Assembly: GCA_031081675.1 (NCBI GenBank)
Contig: JAVHLZ010000021.1
Coordinates: 1-40,646, forward strand
Direction of reading: 5' to 3'
Origin: Armatimonadota bacterium
GTDB lineage: Bacteria > Sysuimicrobiota > Sysuimicrobiia > Sysuimicrobiales > Kaftiobacteriaceae
DNA length: 40,646 nt
Shown piece after piece: positions 26,974 through 34,499 of this stretch. The position numbers and the translations under genes are program-made. The notes beneath the pieces are model-generated. The model was not told where the DNA came from. It worked only from the letters and a program-made list of their open reading frames with translations, and ran no database searches. How positions within the stretch are numbered: position 1 is the first letter of the stretch; each line of letters opens with the position of its first letter.

Positions 26974-28425
26974 TCATCGGCGCCGCCGGGCGGCGGCGAG
27001 GGTCCGCTCGTACAGGTCCAGGTACCGGCGGGCAGCGGCCTGCCAGGAGAAGTCGGCGGACATGCCCGCGCGCTGCAGCCTCTTCCACAGCGCCGGCGTG
27101 CGGTAGACCTCCAGGGCCCGCGCCACCGCCGTCGCCAGCGCCTCGGGACTGTACGCATCAAACACAAAGCCGGTGGCGGTGCCGGCCTCCAGCGCGTCCG
27201 GGGTGGCGTCCACGATCGAGTCGGCCAGCCCTCCGGTGCGGCGGACCACGGGCACGGTCCCGTAGCGGAGGCTGTACAGCTGGTTCAGCCCGGACGGCTC
27301 GTAGCGGGACGGCATGACGAACAGGTCCGCGCCGGCCTCGATGCGGTGCGCCAGGGCGTCGTCGAAGCCGATGCGGACGGCCACCCTGCCGGACTCCCGC
27401 CGGGCGAGGTCTTGCAGCATCTGCTCGTACCGGGGCTCGCCGGTGCCGAGGACGACCAGCTGCGCGCCCCGGGCCAGAATCTCGGGGGCGGCGGCCACCA
27501 CCAGATCGATCCCCTTCTGCTCCACCAGCCGGCCCACCATGCCCACCAGCGGCGCGTCGGGCCGCACGTCCAGGCCGACCTCCCGCTGCAGGTACTCCTT
27601 GCAGACCCGCTTGCCCGACAGGTCCTCCCGGGTGTAGGGCGCCGGCAGGTGGGGGTCGTGGGCGGGGTCCCAGATGCGGTAGTCCACACCGTTGAGGATG
27701 CCCACCAGGTCGGCGCCGCGCTCGCGCAGCACGCCGTCCAGGCCGGCGCCGAACTCGGGTGTCTGGATCTCCCGCGCGTAGGTGGGGCTGACGGTGCTCA
27801 GCATGTCGGCGTAGATCAACCCGCCTTTGAGCACGTTCACCTTCCCCCAGAACTCCAGGCCCCGCACCGAGAACATCCGGGGAGGTAGTCCGGTGAGGGG
27901 AAACTGGTCGGCCGGAAAGATCCCCTGGTAGGCCAGGTTGTGGATGGTCAGCAGGGTCGGCAGCGGTGGCGCCTGACCGCTCGCCACCAGGGGCGGGATG
28001 AGGGCGGTCTGCCAGTCGTGGCAGTGGACCAGGTCGGGCCGCCACTGCTGGCGGGGGAGCCAGGCCAGGGCCGCCCGGCACAGGCAGGCGAAGCGGGCCA
28101 GGTTGTCGGGGTAGTCGGACCCTCCGTCCCCGTACAGGCCAGGGCGGTCGAAGAGCTGCGGCTGGTCCACCAGCCACACGGGCACGCCGGTGTCGGGCAT
28201 GGCGCCGTCCCAGATCACCGCCTCCACCGTCCGCTCCCCCAGGGGAACCCGCACCGATCCAGCCCGCCACCACCCCGCGACCTCGATGCCGCGGTAGCGG
28301 GGCAGGACGACGCGCACCTCGCACCCCAGCGCCCGCAGGGCCGCCGGCAGCGCGCCGCCCACGTCAGCCAGCCCTCCGGTCTTGGCCAGCGGCACCGCCT
28401 CCGAGATGCAGAACAGGACCTTCAC
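26974..28425 (-). CDS. glgA: Glycogen synthase (GT5)
   Basis: A 483-aa enzyme that adds glucose from ADP-glucose to growing alpha-1,4-glucan. The N-terminal KTGGLADVGGALPAAL (Lys15 of the ADP-glucose site), VHCHDWQTALIPPLV, and the C-terminal PSRYEPSGLNQLYSLRYG with VVRRTGGLADSIVD are diagnostic. GTG 28425 has GGGAGG 5-6 nt upstream and gives the canonical beginning VKVLFCISEAVPL. The frame stays open for 35 more codons upstream, but that stretch is a decayed copy of the glycerate kinase tail plus heptad repeat, so it is excluded. galT follows at 27 nt. Confidence 0.95.
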   Translation of the reverse strand: MKVLFCISEAVPLAKTGGLADVGGALPAALRALGCEVRVVLPRYRGIEVAGWWRAGSVRVPLGERTVEAVIWDGAMPDTGVPVWLVDQPQLFDRPGLYGDGGSDYPDNLARFACLCRAALAWLPRQQWRPDLVHCHDWQTALIPPLVASGQAPPLPTLLTIHNLAYQGIFPADQFPLTGLPPRMFSVRGLEFWGKVNVLKGGLIYADMLSTVSPTYAREIQTPEFGAGLDGVLRERGADLVGILNGVDYRIWDPAHDPHLPAPYTREDLSGKRVCKEYLQREVGLDVRPDAPLVGMVGRLVEQKGIDLVVAAAPEILARGAQLVVLGTGEPRYEQMLQDLARRESGRVAVRIGFDDALAHRIEAGADLFVMPSRYEPSGLNQLYSLRYGTVPVVRRTGGLADSIVDATPDALEAGTATGFVFDAYSPEALATAVARALEVYRTPALWKRLQRAGMSADFSWQAAARRYLDLYERTLAAARRRR

Positions 28426-28461
28426 CCCGACCTCCCGTCCCGCCGCGCGGACCGTCGTCCG

Positions 28462-28480
28462 CCTCTCTTCCCTCTTCCCT
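28462..28480 (-). repeat. GGGAARA heptad tract B, upstream of glgA
   Basis: A short - strand purine tract of GGGAAGA units, ending about 36 nt before the glgA start. It is the distal end of the degenerate copy at 28465-28540. Confidence 0.6.
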
Positions 28481-28540
28481 GTTACCCGTGGCACTAACAG
28501 GTCCCTGACGCCGGCCTTGGGTGCGACCACTGACCCGCAG
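28465..28540 (-). repeat. Decayed tandem copy of the glycerate kinase 3' end
   Basis: This 76-nt segment aligns with 28597-28671 with a single 1-nt gap; I count identity at about three quarters of positions, including identical CTCTTCCCTCTTCCCT (+ strand) and ACAGGTCC blocks. Read on the - strand in the same phase it gives VRDLLVPRVTGKREE against VTDLYVALVRGKREE in the kinase. The two copies are offset by about 131 nt. Confidence 0.65.
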
Positions 28541-28542
28541 AT

Positions 28543-29964
28543 TTACCCGGTGTGCGAAAGGGTAGACCGTCTTTGGTTTCCCCTGTTCCCTTTTCCCTCT
28601 TCCCTCTTCCCTCTAACGAGCGCCACGTACAGGTCCGTGACGTTGGTCCGCGTGGGACCGCTGACCAGCAGGTCGCCCAGCGCCTGAAAGACGTGATACG
28701 CATCGTTGTCGGCCAGCGCCCGCGCAGGGTCGCGCCCCGCCGCCCGGGCCCGGGCCGCGGTCGCGCCGTCGGCTACCGCGCCGGCGGCATCGGTGGGGCC
28801 GTCGGTGCCGTCGGTGCCGCAGGCCGCCACCACCACGCCATCCCACCCCTCGATGGCCAGCGCGGCCGCCAGGGCGAACTCCTGGCAGCGGCCGCCCCGC
28901 CCCGCTCCCCGGACCGTCACCGTCGTCTCCCCCCCTGCCAGCAGGCAGGCCGGGGGGCGGATCGGGCGCGAGCGCTCCCGCACGGTGCGGACGATGCTGC
29001 AGACCACCCGGGCGGCCTCCCGCGCCTCGCCCTCCAGGCGCGTGGTGAGGACCAGCGGCCGGAATCCCAGGCGGGCCGCCCGGGCTGCCGCGGCATCCAC
29101 CGCCCGATCGATGTTGCCCACCACCTCGACCTGCACCCGTGCAAACAGCGGGTCCCCCGGCTTGGGCGTGTCCGGCTCCTGCCCGGCGGCGCCCCGCTCC
29201 AGGTGCAGCCGGACGGATGGCGGCACCCGGTCCAGCAGACCGTAGCGTTGCAGAACTGCCAGCGCGTCATGGAAGGTGGTGGGGTCGGGGGTGATGGGAC
29301 CGGACGCGATGGCGTCCAGGGGATCTCCGGGCACGTCCGACAGCACCACCCCCACCACCCGGGCGGGCGCGGCGGCCCGCGCCAGCCGCCCGCCCTTGAT
29401 GCGGGAGAGGTGCTTGCGGACGGCGTTGATCTCGCGGATGGTCGCGCCGCTGCGCAGCAGCAGGTCGGTGACCGCCATCTTCTCCTCCAGGGTGATCCCG
29501 TCCGCCGGCGCCGGCAGCAGCGCCGAGCCTCCCCCCGAGATCAGGCACAGGACCAGATCGGGCTCCTCCGCCCCCGACACCAGGTCGAGGATGCGGCCGG
29601 CCCCGCGGGCGCCGGCCTGGTCCGGCAGCGGGTGGCCAGCCTCGATGACCTCGACGCGCCGCAGGGGCATCCCGTACCCGTACTTGACCACGACGAGCCC
29701 GGCGGTCAGCCGGTCGCCCAGCACCCGCTCGCAGGCGGCCGCCATGGGCGCGCAGGCCTTGCCCGCCCCCACCACGAACACGTGCCGCACCCGGCGCAGG
29801 TCGTAGCGGCGCCGGCCCACCCGGAGAATCGGGCCGCGGCGGGTCACGGTACGGGACACCGCGACCTCCGGGTCGACCGCCCGGATGGCCGCACCCAGGA
29901 TGGACACCGCCGCCCGCCGCAGCGTGGCCGCGGGCTTCCCGGCGACTGCGGCCGGGTCAAACAC
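28543..29964 (-). CDS. Glycerate 2-kinase, MOFRL family
   Basis: A 473-aa kinase phosphorylating glycerate. Visible are VFVVGAGKACAPMA, CLISGGGSALLPAPADGI, AVRKHLSRIKGGRLAR, VVLSDVPGDPLDAIASGP, LAGGETTVTVRGAGRGGRCQ and the C-terminal ACGTDGTDGPTDAAGAVADG of the MOFRL domain. The family normally ends soon after the motif VSGPTRTNVTDLYVALV. Here about 24 extra residues (starting RGKREEGKGNRG) are encoded by a GGGAARA repeat tract and spacer, so the natural stop appears lost. GTG 29964 has only a weak ribosome site. It fits glycolate metabolism: glycolate oxidised by GlcDEF can reach glycerate and then this enzyme. Confidence 0.9.
   Translation of the reverse strand: MFDPAAVAGKPAATLRRAAVSILGAAIRAVDPEVAVSRTVTRRGPILRVGRRRYDLRRVRHVFVVGAGKACAPMAAACERVLGDRLTAGLVVVKYGYGMPLRRVEVIEAGHPLPDQAGARGAGRILDLVSGAEEPDLVLCLISGGGSALLPAPADGITLEEKMAVTDLLLRSGATIREINAVRKHLSRIKGGRLARAAAPARVVGVVLSDVPGDPLDAIASGPITPDPTTFHDALAVLQRYGLLDRVPPSVRLHLERGAAGQEPDTPKPGDPLFARVQVEVVGNIDRAVDAAAARAARLGFRPLVLTTRLEGEAREAARVVCSIVRTVRERSRPIRPPACLLAGGETTVTVRGAGRGGRCQEFALAAALAIEGWDGVVVAACGTDGTDGPTDAAGAVADGATAARARAAGRDPARALADNDAYHVFQALGDLLVSGPTRTNVTDLYVALVRGKREEGKGNRGNQRRSTLSHTG
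28577..28612 (-). repeat. GGGAARA heptad tract C, inside the glycerate kinase 3' extension
   Basis: On the - strand this is a run of GGGAAGA, GGGAAAA and GGGAACA units, five in a row. It is read in frame as KREEGKGNRG in the kinase tail. Same unit as tracts A and B. Confidence 0.7.
28597..28671 (-). repeat. Parent segment of the duplicated kinase 3' end
   Basis: This part of the glycerate kinase gene encodes the conserved ending (VSGPTRTNVTDLYVALV) and runs into tract C. It is the intact counterpart of the decayed copy at 28465-28540. Confidence 0.6.
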
Positions 29965-30021
29965 CGCCAGATCCCGACGCCGGCACCGACCGGTGTCCGG
30001 GGGAGATCCGGCGTCCCGCCG

Positions 30022-30798
30022 TCAGCCGACGTCCCACAGGGAACTGCTCCCGTTGGGGCGCACCGCCTCCACCCGGACGCCGGTGATGCCCTCCCGCTCC
30101 AACGCCCACAGGGCGGTGTCCCTCGCCAGCGGCGTCAGGTTGTTGATGTCGCTCAGATGCACCAGGCAGGCCATCCGCAGCCTCCCCCCGGCCGCCGCCG
30201 CCACCACCAGCCCGGCGGCGGCGTCGTTGCTGAGGTGGCCGGTGGGGCTGAGGATCCGGTTCTTGAGAAACCACGGGTAGGGGCTGACCGCCAGCAGGCG
30301 CAGGTCGTAGTTGGCCTCCACCACCAGCGCGTCCACGGTCCGCGACCGTTCCACCAGCGCCTCGTCCACCGCGCCCAGGTCGGTCGCCACCAGCACCGCG
30401 CGCGGGCCCCGGGAGATCACGTAGCCCACCGGCTGCGCGGCGTCGTGGGACACCACAAGCGCCTCCACCTGCACCTCCCCCACCCGGACGGGGACGCCGG
30501 GGACGACGCGCTCGGCGGACACTCCCTGCGCAGATTCGGCCGCCGCGCGGAGGGTTCCCTCGGTGGCCAGGACCGGCACGCCGGCCTGGCGGGCGAGCGC
30601 CCAGGCCCCCCGGGCGTGGTCCTCGTGCTCGTGGGTGAGCAGAATGGCCGCCGGCGGCCAGGCGTCGGGCATGGCGACCAGTTCCTGCGCCACCAGTTCG
30701 GCCGGGAGTCCCACATCGACGAGCAGGCGCGTGGCCCCTCCCTGCACGTAGACCGCGTTGCCGCCGCTGCCGCTGCGGATCACCCGCACGCGCAACAT
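30022..30798 (-). CDS. MBL-fold metallohydrolase, YycJ/WalJ-like
   Basis: A 258-aa metallo-beta-lactamase-fold protein. RVIRSGSGGNAVYVQ at the start and the metal motif THEHEDH (His56, His58, Asp60, His61) are typical of the YycJ group. SHDAAQPVGYVI, ATDLGAVDEAL and GHLSNDAAAGLV give further metal and family signatures. YycJ proteins are proposed exo- or endonucleases linked to mismatch repair and cell-wall signalling; exact activity here is unknown. ATG 30798 has GGAGGG 3 nt upstream. The kinase gene follows after 57 nt. Confidence 0.87.
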   Translation of the reverse strand: MLRVRVIRSGSGGNAVYVQGGATRLLVDVGLPAELVAQELVAMPDAWPPAAILLTHEHEDHARGAWALARQAGVPVLATEGTLRAAAESAQGVSAERVVPGVPVRVGEVQVEALVVSHDAAQPVGYVISRGPRAVLVATDLGAVDEALVERSRTVDALVVEANYDLRLLAVSPYPWFLKNRILSPTGHLSNDAAAGLVVAAAAGGRLRMACLVHLSDINNLTPLARDTALWALEREGITGVRVEAVRPNGSSSLWDVG

Positions 30799-30849
30799 CG
30801 TCCCTCCGCACCCCGGGCCTGCGCCCAGGGTCCTTTCCGCCCGCGTCCT

Positions 30850-31320
30850 CTAACTCCTCCGGGGCGGGCGGCCCCACACCCACAGCGCCACGCCCGCCGC
30901 GGCAACGACGGCCAGGCGCACCCCGTGGACGGCCCGCGCCCGCGCCCGCAGGGGTCCCTCCAGGCCCTCCCACGTCGCCGTCCCGCCCGCCACGCGGGCC
31001 CCCGGCGCCGTGACGCGACCCGGCAGGCTGACAGACAGGCGGACGCCGCCCAGGGCGTCGGCGGCCGCCGGGGCGGTGCGCAGGGAGACGTCGTACACGG
31101 ACGCCACCACCCAGGACCGGCGACGGATGCGCACCTCTCCCAGAGTCCCCACGGCCGGCCGGGTGAGCCGCCCCACGAACGGCTCATCCACCCGCAGGTC
31201 CACCACCGGACCGCCCGCCTCCGGCCACACGATGGCGTCCACCCGGGCCGAGCCCGACAGGCCGCCCGCCGCCAGGCCCAGGACGGCACCGGCCATCAGC
31301 CCGCGCGCCCACGGCGTCAT
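30850..31320 (-). CDS. Small membrane-anchored protein of unknown function
   Basis: A 156-aa protein with an N-terminal signal or anchor helix (LMAGAVLGLAAGGLSGSA), a beta-rich middle of about 100 residues and a C-terminal helix (RLAVVAAAGVALWVWG) followed by RPPRRS. The Arg-rich end suggests the C-terminus is cytoplasmic and the middle part outside. I do not recognise the domain. Its ATG overlaps the sppA stop (ATGA), so it is translationally coupled to the SppA peptidase and might be its partner or substrate. Confidence 0.7.
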   Translation of the reverse strand: MTPWARGLMAGAVLGLAAGGLSGSARVDAIVWPEAGGPVVDLRVDEPFVGRLTRPAVGTLGEVRIRRRSWVVASVYDVSLRTAPAAADALGGVRLSVSLPGRVTAPGARVAGGTATWEGLEGPLRARARAVHGVRLAVVAAAGVALWVWGRPPRRS

Positions 31321-33008
31321 GCGACCACTTCCGGCCCGGGCATCACCAGCAGCGCCGGCTCGGCCAGCAGGTCGGCCACCTGCCGCAGGGCGTGTCCCCA
31401 GGCAGCCGCCGAGTCCGGGATGGGGACGTACCGGGGCGGGCGGACCGTGACCACGGCCACGTCGGCGTCGCGCGGCAGGCCGGCCAGTTCCCGCGCCGCC
31501 TGGACCGCCGCCTCAAAGTCGCCCAGCTCGTCCACCAGCCCGCGGGAGACGGCGTCCTGTCCGGTCCACACCCGCCCGCGCGCCACCGCCTCCACCTGGT
31601 CGGTGCGCAGGCCCCGCCCCGAGGCCACGCGGGCGATGAACCGCCGGTAGATGTCCTCGGCCCAGTGGCGGACGGCGGCGTCCTGGGCGTCGGTGTAGTC
31701 AGCGAAGGGGGATGGCAGGGTGGCCGACTCCCCCCGGGTCAGAATCTCCCGCTCCACCCCGGTGCGGGCCAGAAGGCCCCGCAGGGAGATCTTTCCGGCG
31801 ATCACGCCGATGGAGCCGGTGAGGGTCAGCGGGCTGCACACGATCCGCCGCGCCCCGCACGCCACGTAGTAGCCGCCCGATCCGGCCACCGCGCCCAGGA
31901 AGGCCACCACCGGCACGCGCTGCTGCACCCGGACCACCTCCCGCCAGATCAGGTCCGACGCCACGGCCGATCCGCCACCCGACTCCACGTGGAGGATCAC
32001 GGCCCGCACCCCGGGCGTCCGCTCCGCCGCCCGCAACGCCCGCGCCACGGTGTCGGACCCGGCCAGCCGGCTGCCCACCAGGGGCAGGGGAACGGGAAAC
32101 TGCCGGCTCTCTCCGGGGACGATGGTTCCCAGGACCTGCACCACCGCCACCACCGGGCGCCGCCACCGCCGCCGGGGCGCGCGCAGCCGGCGGACCGCCT
32201 GAGGCCAGGGGACGATCCGCGCCGGGCGTCCGGCGGCGCCCAGCACCGACGGCAGCTCGTCTTCGTAGGCCACCCGGTCCACCAGGCGCAGGCTCAGCGC
32301 GTCGGCGGCGGTGAGCAGGCCCCGGTCGATGGCGGCGGCCACCTCGGCGGGCGCGATGCCCCGGGAAGACGCGATGGCGGAGGTGATCTCCCCCTGCCAG
32401 GTCTCCAGGATCGCCTCCAGCATCTCCCGGTGGGGTTCGGTCATTCTCGGGTACAGGAACCGGTGGGCGGCGGTCTTGTATTCGGCGATGTGGTGGTACC
32501 GGGCGCGGATCCCCAGCCGGTCCAGCGCCGCCCGCAGGAATGTCGCCTCCACCCGCAGACCGGCCAGCAGGAGCTCGGCGCTGTCGGGGACGATCACCTC
32601 CTGCGCCCCGCTGGCCAGGTAGTATCCCGCCAGGTCTGCCGCGGGCAGGAAGGCCACCACGCGGACGCCGGCCTGGCCCAGGTCCCGCAGGCCATCGCGC
32701 AGGACCCGCAGGGCGGGCAGCCCCGCCCGCACCGCCCCTATCCTCACCACCACCCCGCGCACCCGGGAATCGGTGGCCAGCATCCGCAGCCTCTCCCGCC
32801 ACTCCTCCAGGCTCACGTCCGGCTCCGCCCCCCACCCCCGGGCCAGCCAGCGGCGGAGGACTCCGGGCGGCGGGGTGCGGCGCTCGGGCAGGGAACCCGA
32901 CACCGTGAGGAGCACGACCTCGGGAGCGGGTAGCAGGCGCACCAGGCCGTTGCGGACCGCCCGCGCGGCCGCACCCAGCGCGTCCCGCAGAACGGTCAGC
33001 AGGCCCAT
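31317..33008 (-). CDS. sppA: Signal peptide peptidase SppA, double-domain (67K-like) form
   Basis: A 563-aa protease with two S49 domains in tandem. The catalytic Lys is in the first half (EYKTAAHRFLYP, Lys178) and the catalytic Ser in the second half (GAVAGSGGYYVACGA, Ser377), the arrangement of E. coli SppA, which degrades signal peptides left in the membrane. TLTGSIGVIAGKISL follows as usual. The N-terminus (about 1-38) is amphipathic with no clear membrane helix, unlike the E. coli enzyme, so attachment to the membrane may be peripheral. ATG 33008 has GGAGG 6 nt upstream. Confidence 0.92.
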   Translation of the reverse strand: MGLLTVLRDALGAAARAVRNGLVRLLPAPEVVLLTVSGSLPERRTPPPGVLRRWLARGWGAEPDVSLEEWRERLRMLATDSRVRGVVVRIGAVRAGLPALRVLRDGLRDLGQAGVRVVAFLPAADLAGYYLASGAQEVIVPDSAELLLAGLRVEATFLRAALDRLGIRARYHHIAEYKTAAHRFLYPRMTEPHREMLEAILETWQGEITSAIASSRGIAPAEVAAAIDRGLLTAADALSLRLVDRVAYEDELPSVLGAAGRPARIVPWPQAVRRLRAPRRRWRRPVVAVVQVLGTIVPGESRQFPVPLPLVGSRLAGSDTVARALRAAERTPGVRAVILHVESGGGSAVASDLIWREVVRVQQRVPVVAFLGAVAGSGGYYVACGARRIVCSPLTLTGSIGVIAGKISLRGLLARTGVEREILTRGESATLPSPFADYTDAQDAAVRHWAEDIYRRFIARVASGRGLRTDQVEAVARGRVWTGQDAVSRGLVDELGDFEAAVQAARELAGLPRDADVAVVTVRPPRYVPIPDSAAAWGHALRQVADLLAEPALLVMPGPEVVA

Positions 33009-33074
33009 GGCGAACCTCCTCTCACGGGGCGGACCGCAGAGCCGGGCGCGCCGGAGCGCGGGCGGGGACGCGGC

Positions 33075-33449
33075 TCAGTCATACCCCAGCTCGGCCAGGC
33101 GCTCGTCGTCGATGCCGAGGTGGTGGGCGATCTCGTGGACGACGGTCCGCCGGATCTCCTCCGCCATCTCCTCCTCGCTGGCGCACGCCTCCTCCAGCGG
33201 GCCCTGGAAGATCGTGATCTTGTCGGGCAGCAACGAGTCGGCGGTGATCCCCCGGGAAATCAGGGGGACGCCTTCGTACAGGCCGAACAGGGTGTCCTCG
33301 GGCCCCACGCCGGCGGCGGCCAGCTGTTCCGCCGACGGCCAGTCCTCCACCACCACCGCCACGTTGTCCAGCCGCGCGCGGATCTCCTCGGGAAGGGACT
33401 GGAGCGCCTGCAGGACCAGGCGCCGGAACCGCCGCCGGGACAGCCGCAT
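33075..33449 (-). CDS. Small zinc metallopeptidase (PF06262-type zincin)
   Basis: A 124-aa protein of the minimal gluzincin/TTHA0227-like family, with the zinc motif VHEIAHHLGIDDERL (His105, Glu106, His109) near the C-terminus and FGLYEGVPL and PDKITIFQGPL before it, all family hallmarks. No substrate is known for the family. ATG 33449 follows a GGGGGTG run. The promoter at 33460-33488 would start transcription only about 4 nt before this ATG, so the mRNA may be nearly leaderless. Confidence 0.88.
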   Translation of the reverse strand: MRLSRRRFRRLVLQALQSLPEEIRARLDNVAVVVEDWPSAEQLAAAGVGPEDTLFGLYEGVPLISRGITADSLLPDKITIFQGPLEEACASEEEMAEEIRRTVVHEIAHHLGIDDERLAELGYD

Positions 33450-33459
33450 CGACACCCCC

Positions 33460-33488
33460 ACTGTAGCCCACGGCGCCGGCCTCCTCAA
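33460..33488 (-). promoter_or_regulatory. Promoter of the zincin-sppA run
   Basis: On the - strand, TTGAGG (33488-33483), 17-nt spacer, TACAGT (33465-33460). The flank GGGCTACAGT resembles GGGCTACACT of the promoter at 10771. The predicted start is near 33453. Confidence 0.45.
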
Positions 33489-33520
33489 CGGGGAGGGAAT
33501 GCCCCGCCCCGCGGCACACG

Positions 33521-33549
33521 TTGACCCGGCGGGTGAGGTGTGACATCAT
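33521..33549 (+). promoter_or_regulatory. Candidate promoter of the thioredoxin-fold fusion
   Basis: TTGACC (33521-33526), 17-nt spacer, CATCAT (33544-33549). The -35 is a good match and the -10 only 4/6. A start near 33556 would fall after the GGAGG at 33551-33555, which conflicts with use of that ribosome site, so the -10 may lie elsewhere. Confidence 0.3.
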
Positions 33550-33560
33550 CGGAGGCCGGA

Positions 33561-34499
33561 ATGTTCCAGATCGAGTTCCTGTACTGGGAGGACTGCCCCT
33601 CCCATGAGCCGGCCCTGAAGCGTCTGCGGCAGGTGGTGGAGGCCCTCGGGGTGCGCGCGTCGGTGCGCGTCATCCGGGTGGACACCGACGAACAGGCGCG
33701 GGCACTGCGCTTTGCCGGCTCGCCCACCATCCGCGTCAACGGCGTGGACCTGTTCCCCGCTCCCGGCGAGGCCTACCGGCTGACCTGCCGGGTCTTCCTG
33801 ACCCCCGACGGGCGGGTGACACCGATCCCCACGGTGGCGATGCTGGAAGATGCCCTGCGCTCCGCCCTGGACCGTCCCCCGCGGGCCGCCTCCGGGGAGC
33901 CCGCCGACGGGGGCGACGCGGGCGGGGGCCACACGCTCCTGGCGCTGGAGGTGGGCTCGCCGCTCATCCCCTTCACCCTGCGGGACGCCGCCGGCCACCG
34001 GGTCGGGACCGACGACTACCGCTCCGCCAGGGTCCTGGGCGTGGTCTTCACGTGCCTCCACTGCCCGTATGCCCTGGCGTGGGAAGACCGGCTGATCCGG
34101 ATCCAGCGGGACTACGCCGGCCGGGGCGTCCAGCTGCTGCTGGTCAACCCCACAGACCCCCGCCGGCACCCCGAGGACGGCGAGGAGAGCATGCGCCGCC
34201 GGGCGCAGGAGCGCGGGTATCCGTTCCCCTTCCTGGCCGACCCCGCCCAGGAGGTGGCGCGGCGGTATGGGGCGACGCGGACCCCCGAGGTGTTCCTGTT
34301 TGACTCCGCCGGGATCCTGCGCTACCACGGGGGGGTGGACGACAACAGCGAAGATCCCGCCGCCGTCCGCCACCCGTACCTCCGGCAGGCGCTGGACGCC
34401 CTGCTGGCCGGCCGGACCCCGCCGCTGGCGGAGACGCCGGTGATCGGCTGCCGGATCGTGTACGGACACGCCCCGGGCGGCCGGGGACGGGCGGACTAG
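33561..34499 (+). CDS. Fusion of a DF-family domain with a thioredoxin-like (PRX_like1) domain
   Basis: A 312-aa protein joining two thioredoxin-fold domains. Residues 1-105 resemble the DF family of (seleno)proteins: LYWEDCPSHEPALKRL with a single Cys12, FAGSPTIRVNGVDLF and TCRVFLTPDGR. After a Gly/Ala linker, residues 128-312 form a peroxiredoxin-like thioredoxin domain with FTCLHCPYALAWEDRL (Cys165, Cys168), VNPTDPRRHPEDGEESM, RTPEVFLFD and the ending TPVIGCRIVY. It is likely cytosolic, without a signal peptide, and probably a thiol-disulfide or peroxide reductase. ATG 33561 is chosen for GGAGG 5 nt upstream, over GTG 33540. Confidence 0.85.
   Translation: MFQIEFLYWEDCPSHEPALKRLRQVVEALGVRASVRVIRVDTDEQARALRFAGSPTIRVNGVDLFPAPGEAYRLTCRVFLTPDGRVTPIPTVAMLEDALRSALDRPPRAASGEPADGGDAGGGHTLLALEVGSPLIPFTLRDAAGHRVGTDDYRSARVLGVVFTCLHCPYALAWEDRLIRIQRDYAGRGVQLLLVNPTDPRRHPEDGEESMRRRAQERGYPFPFLADPAQEVARRYGATRTPEVFLFDSAGILRYHGGVDDNSEDPAAVRHPYLRQALDALLAGRTPPLAETPVIGCRIVYGHAPGGRGRAD

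Noticed and set aside
23386-27888. A 1500-codon open frame on the + strand opposite lutC, lutB, lutA, galT and glgA
   Set aside because: It is a GC-driven mirror of five well-conserved genes, with His/Gln/Pro/Gly-rich low-complexity translation and no recognisable motif.
28426-28530. A 35-residue N-terminal extension of glgA
   Set aside because: The stretch is the decayed kinase-tail copy and repeat tract, and GTG 28425 with GGGAGG gives the canonical GlgA start.
33594-33599. Selenocysteine in the DF-like domain
   Set aside because: The position is an ordinary Cys codon (tgc), with no in-frame TGA.
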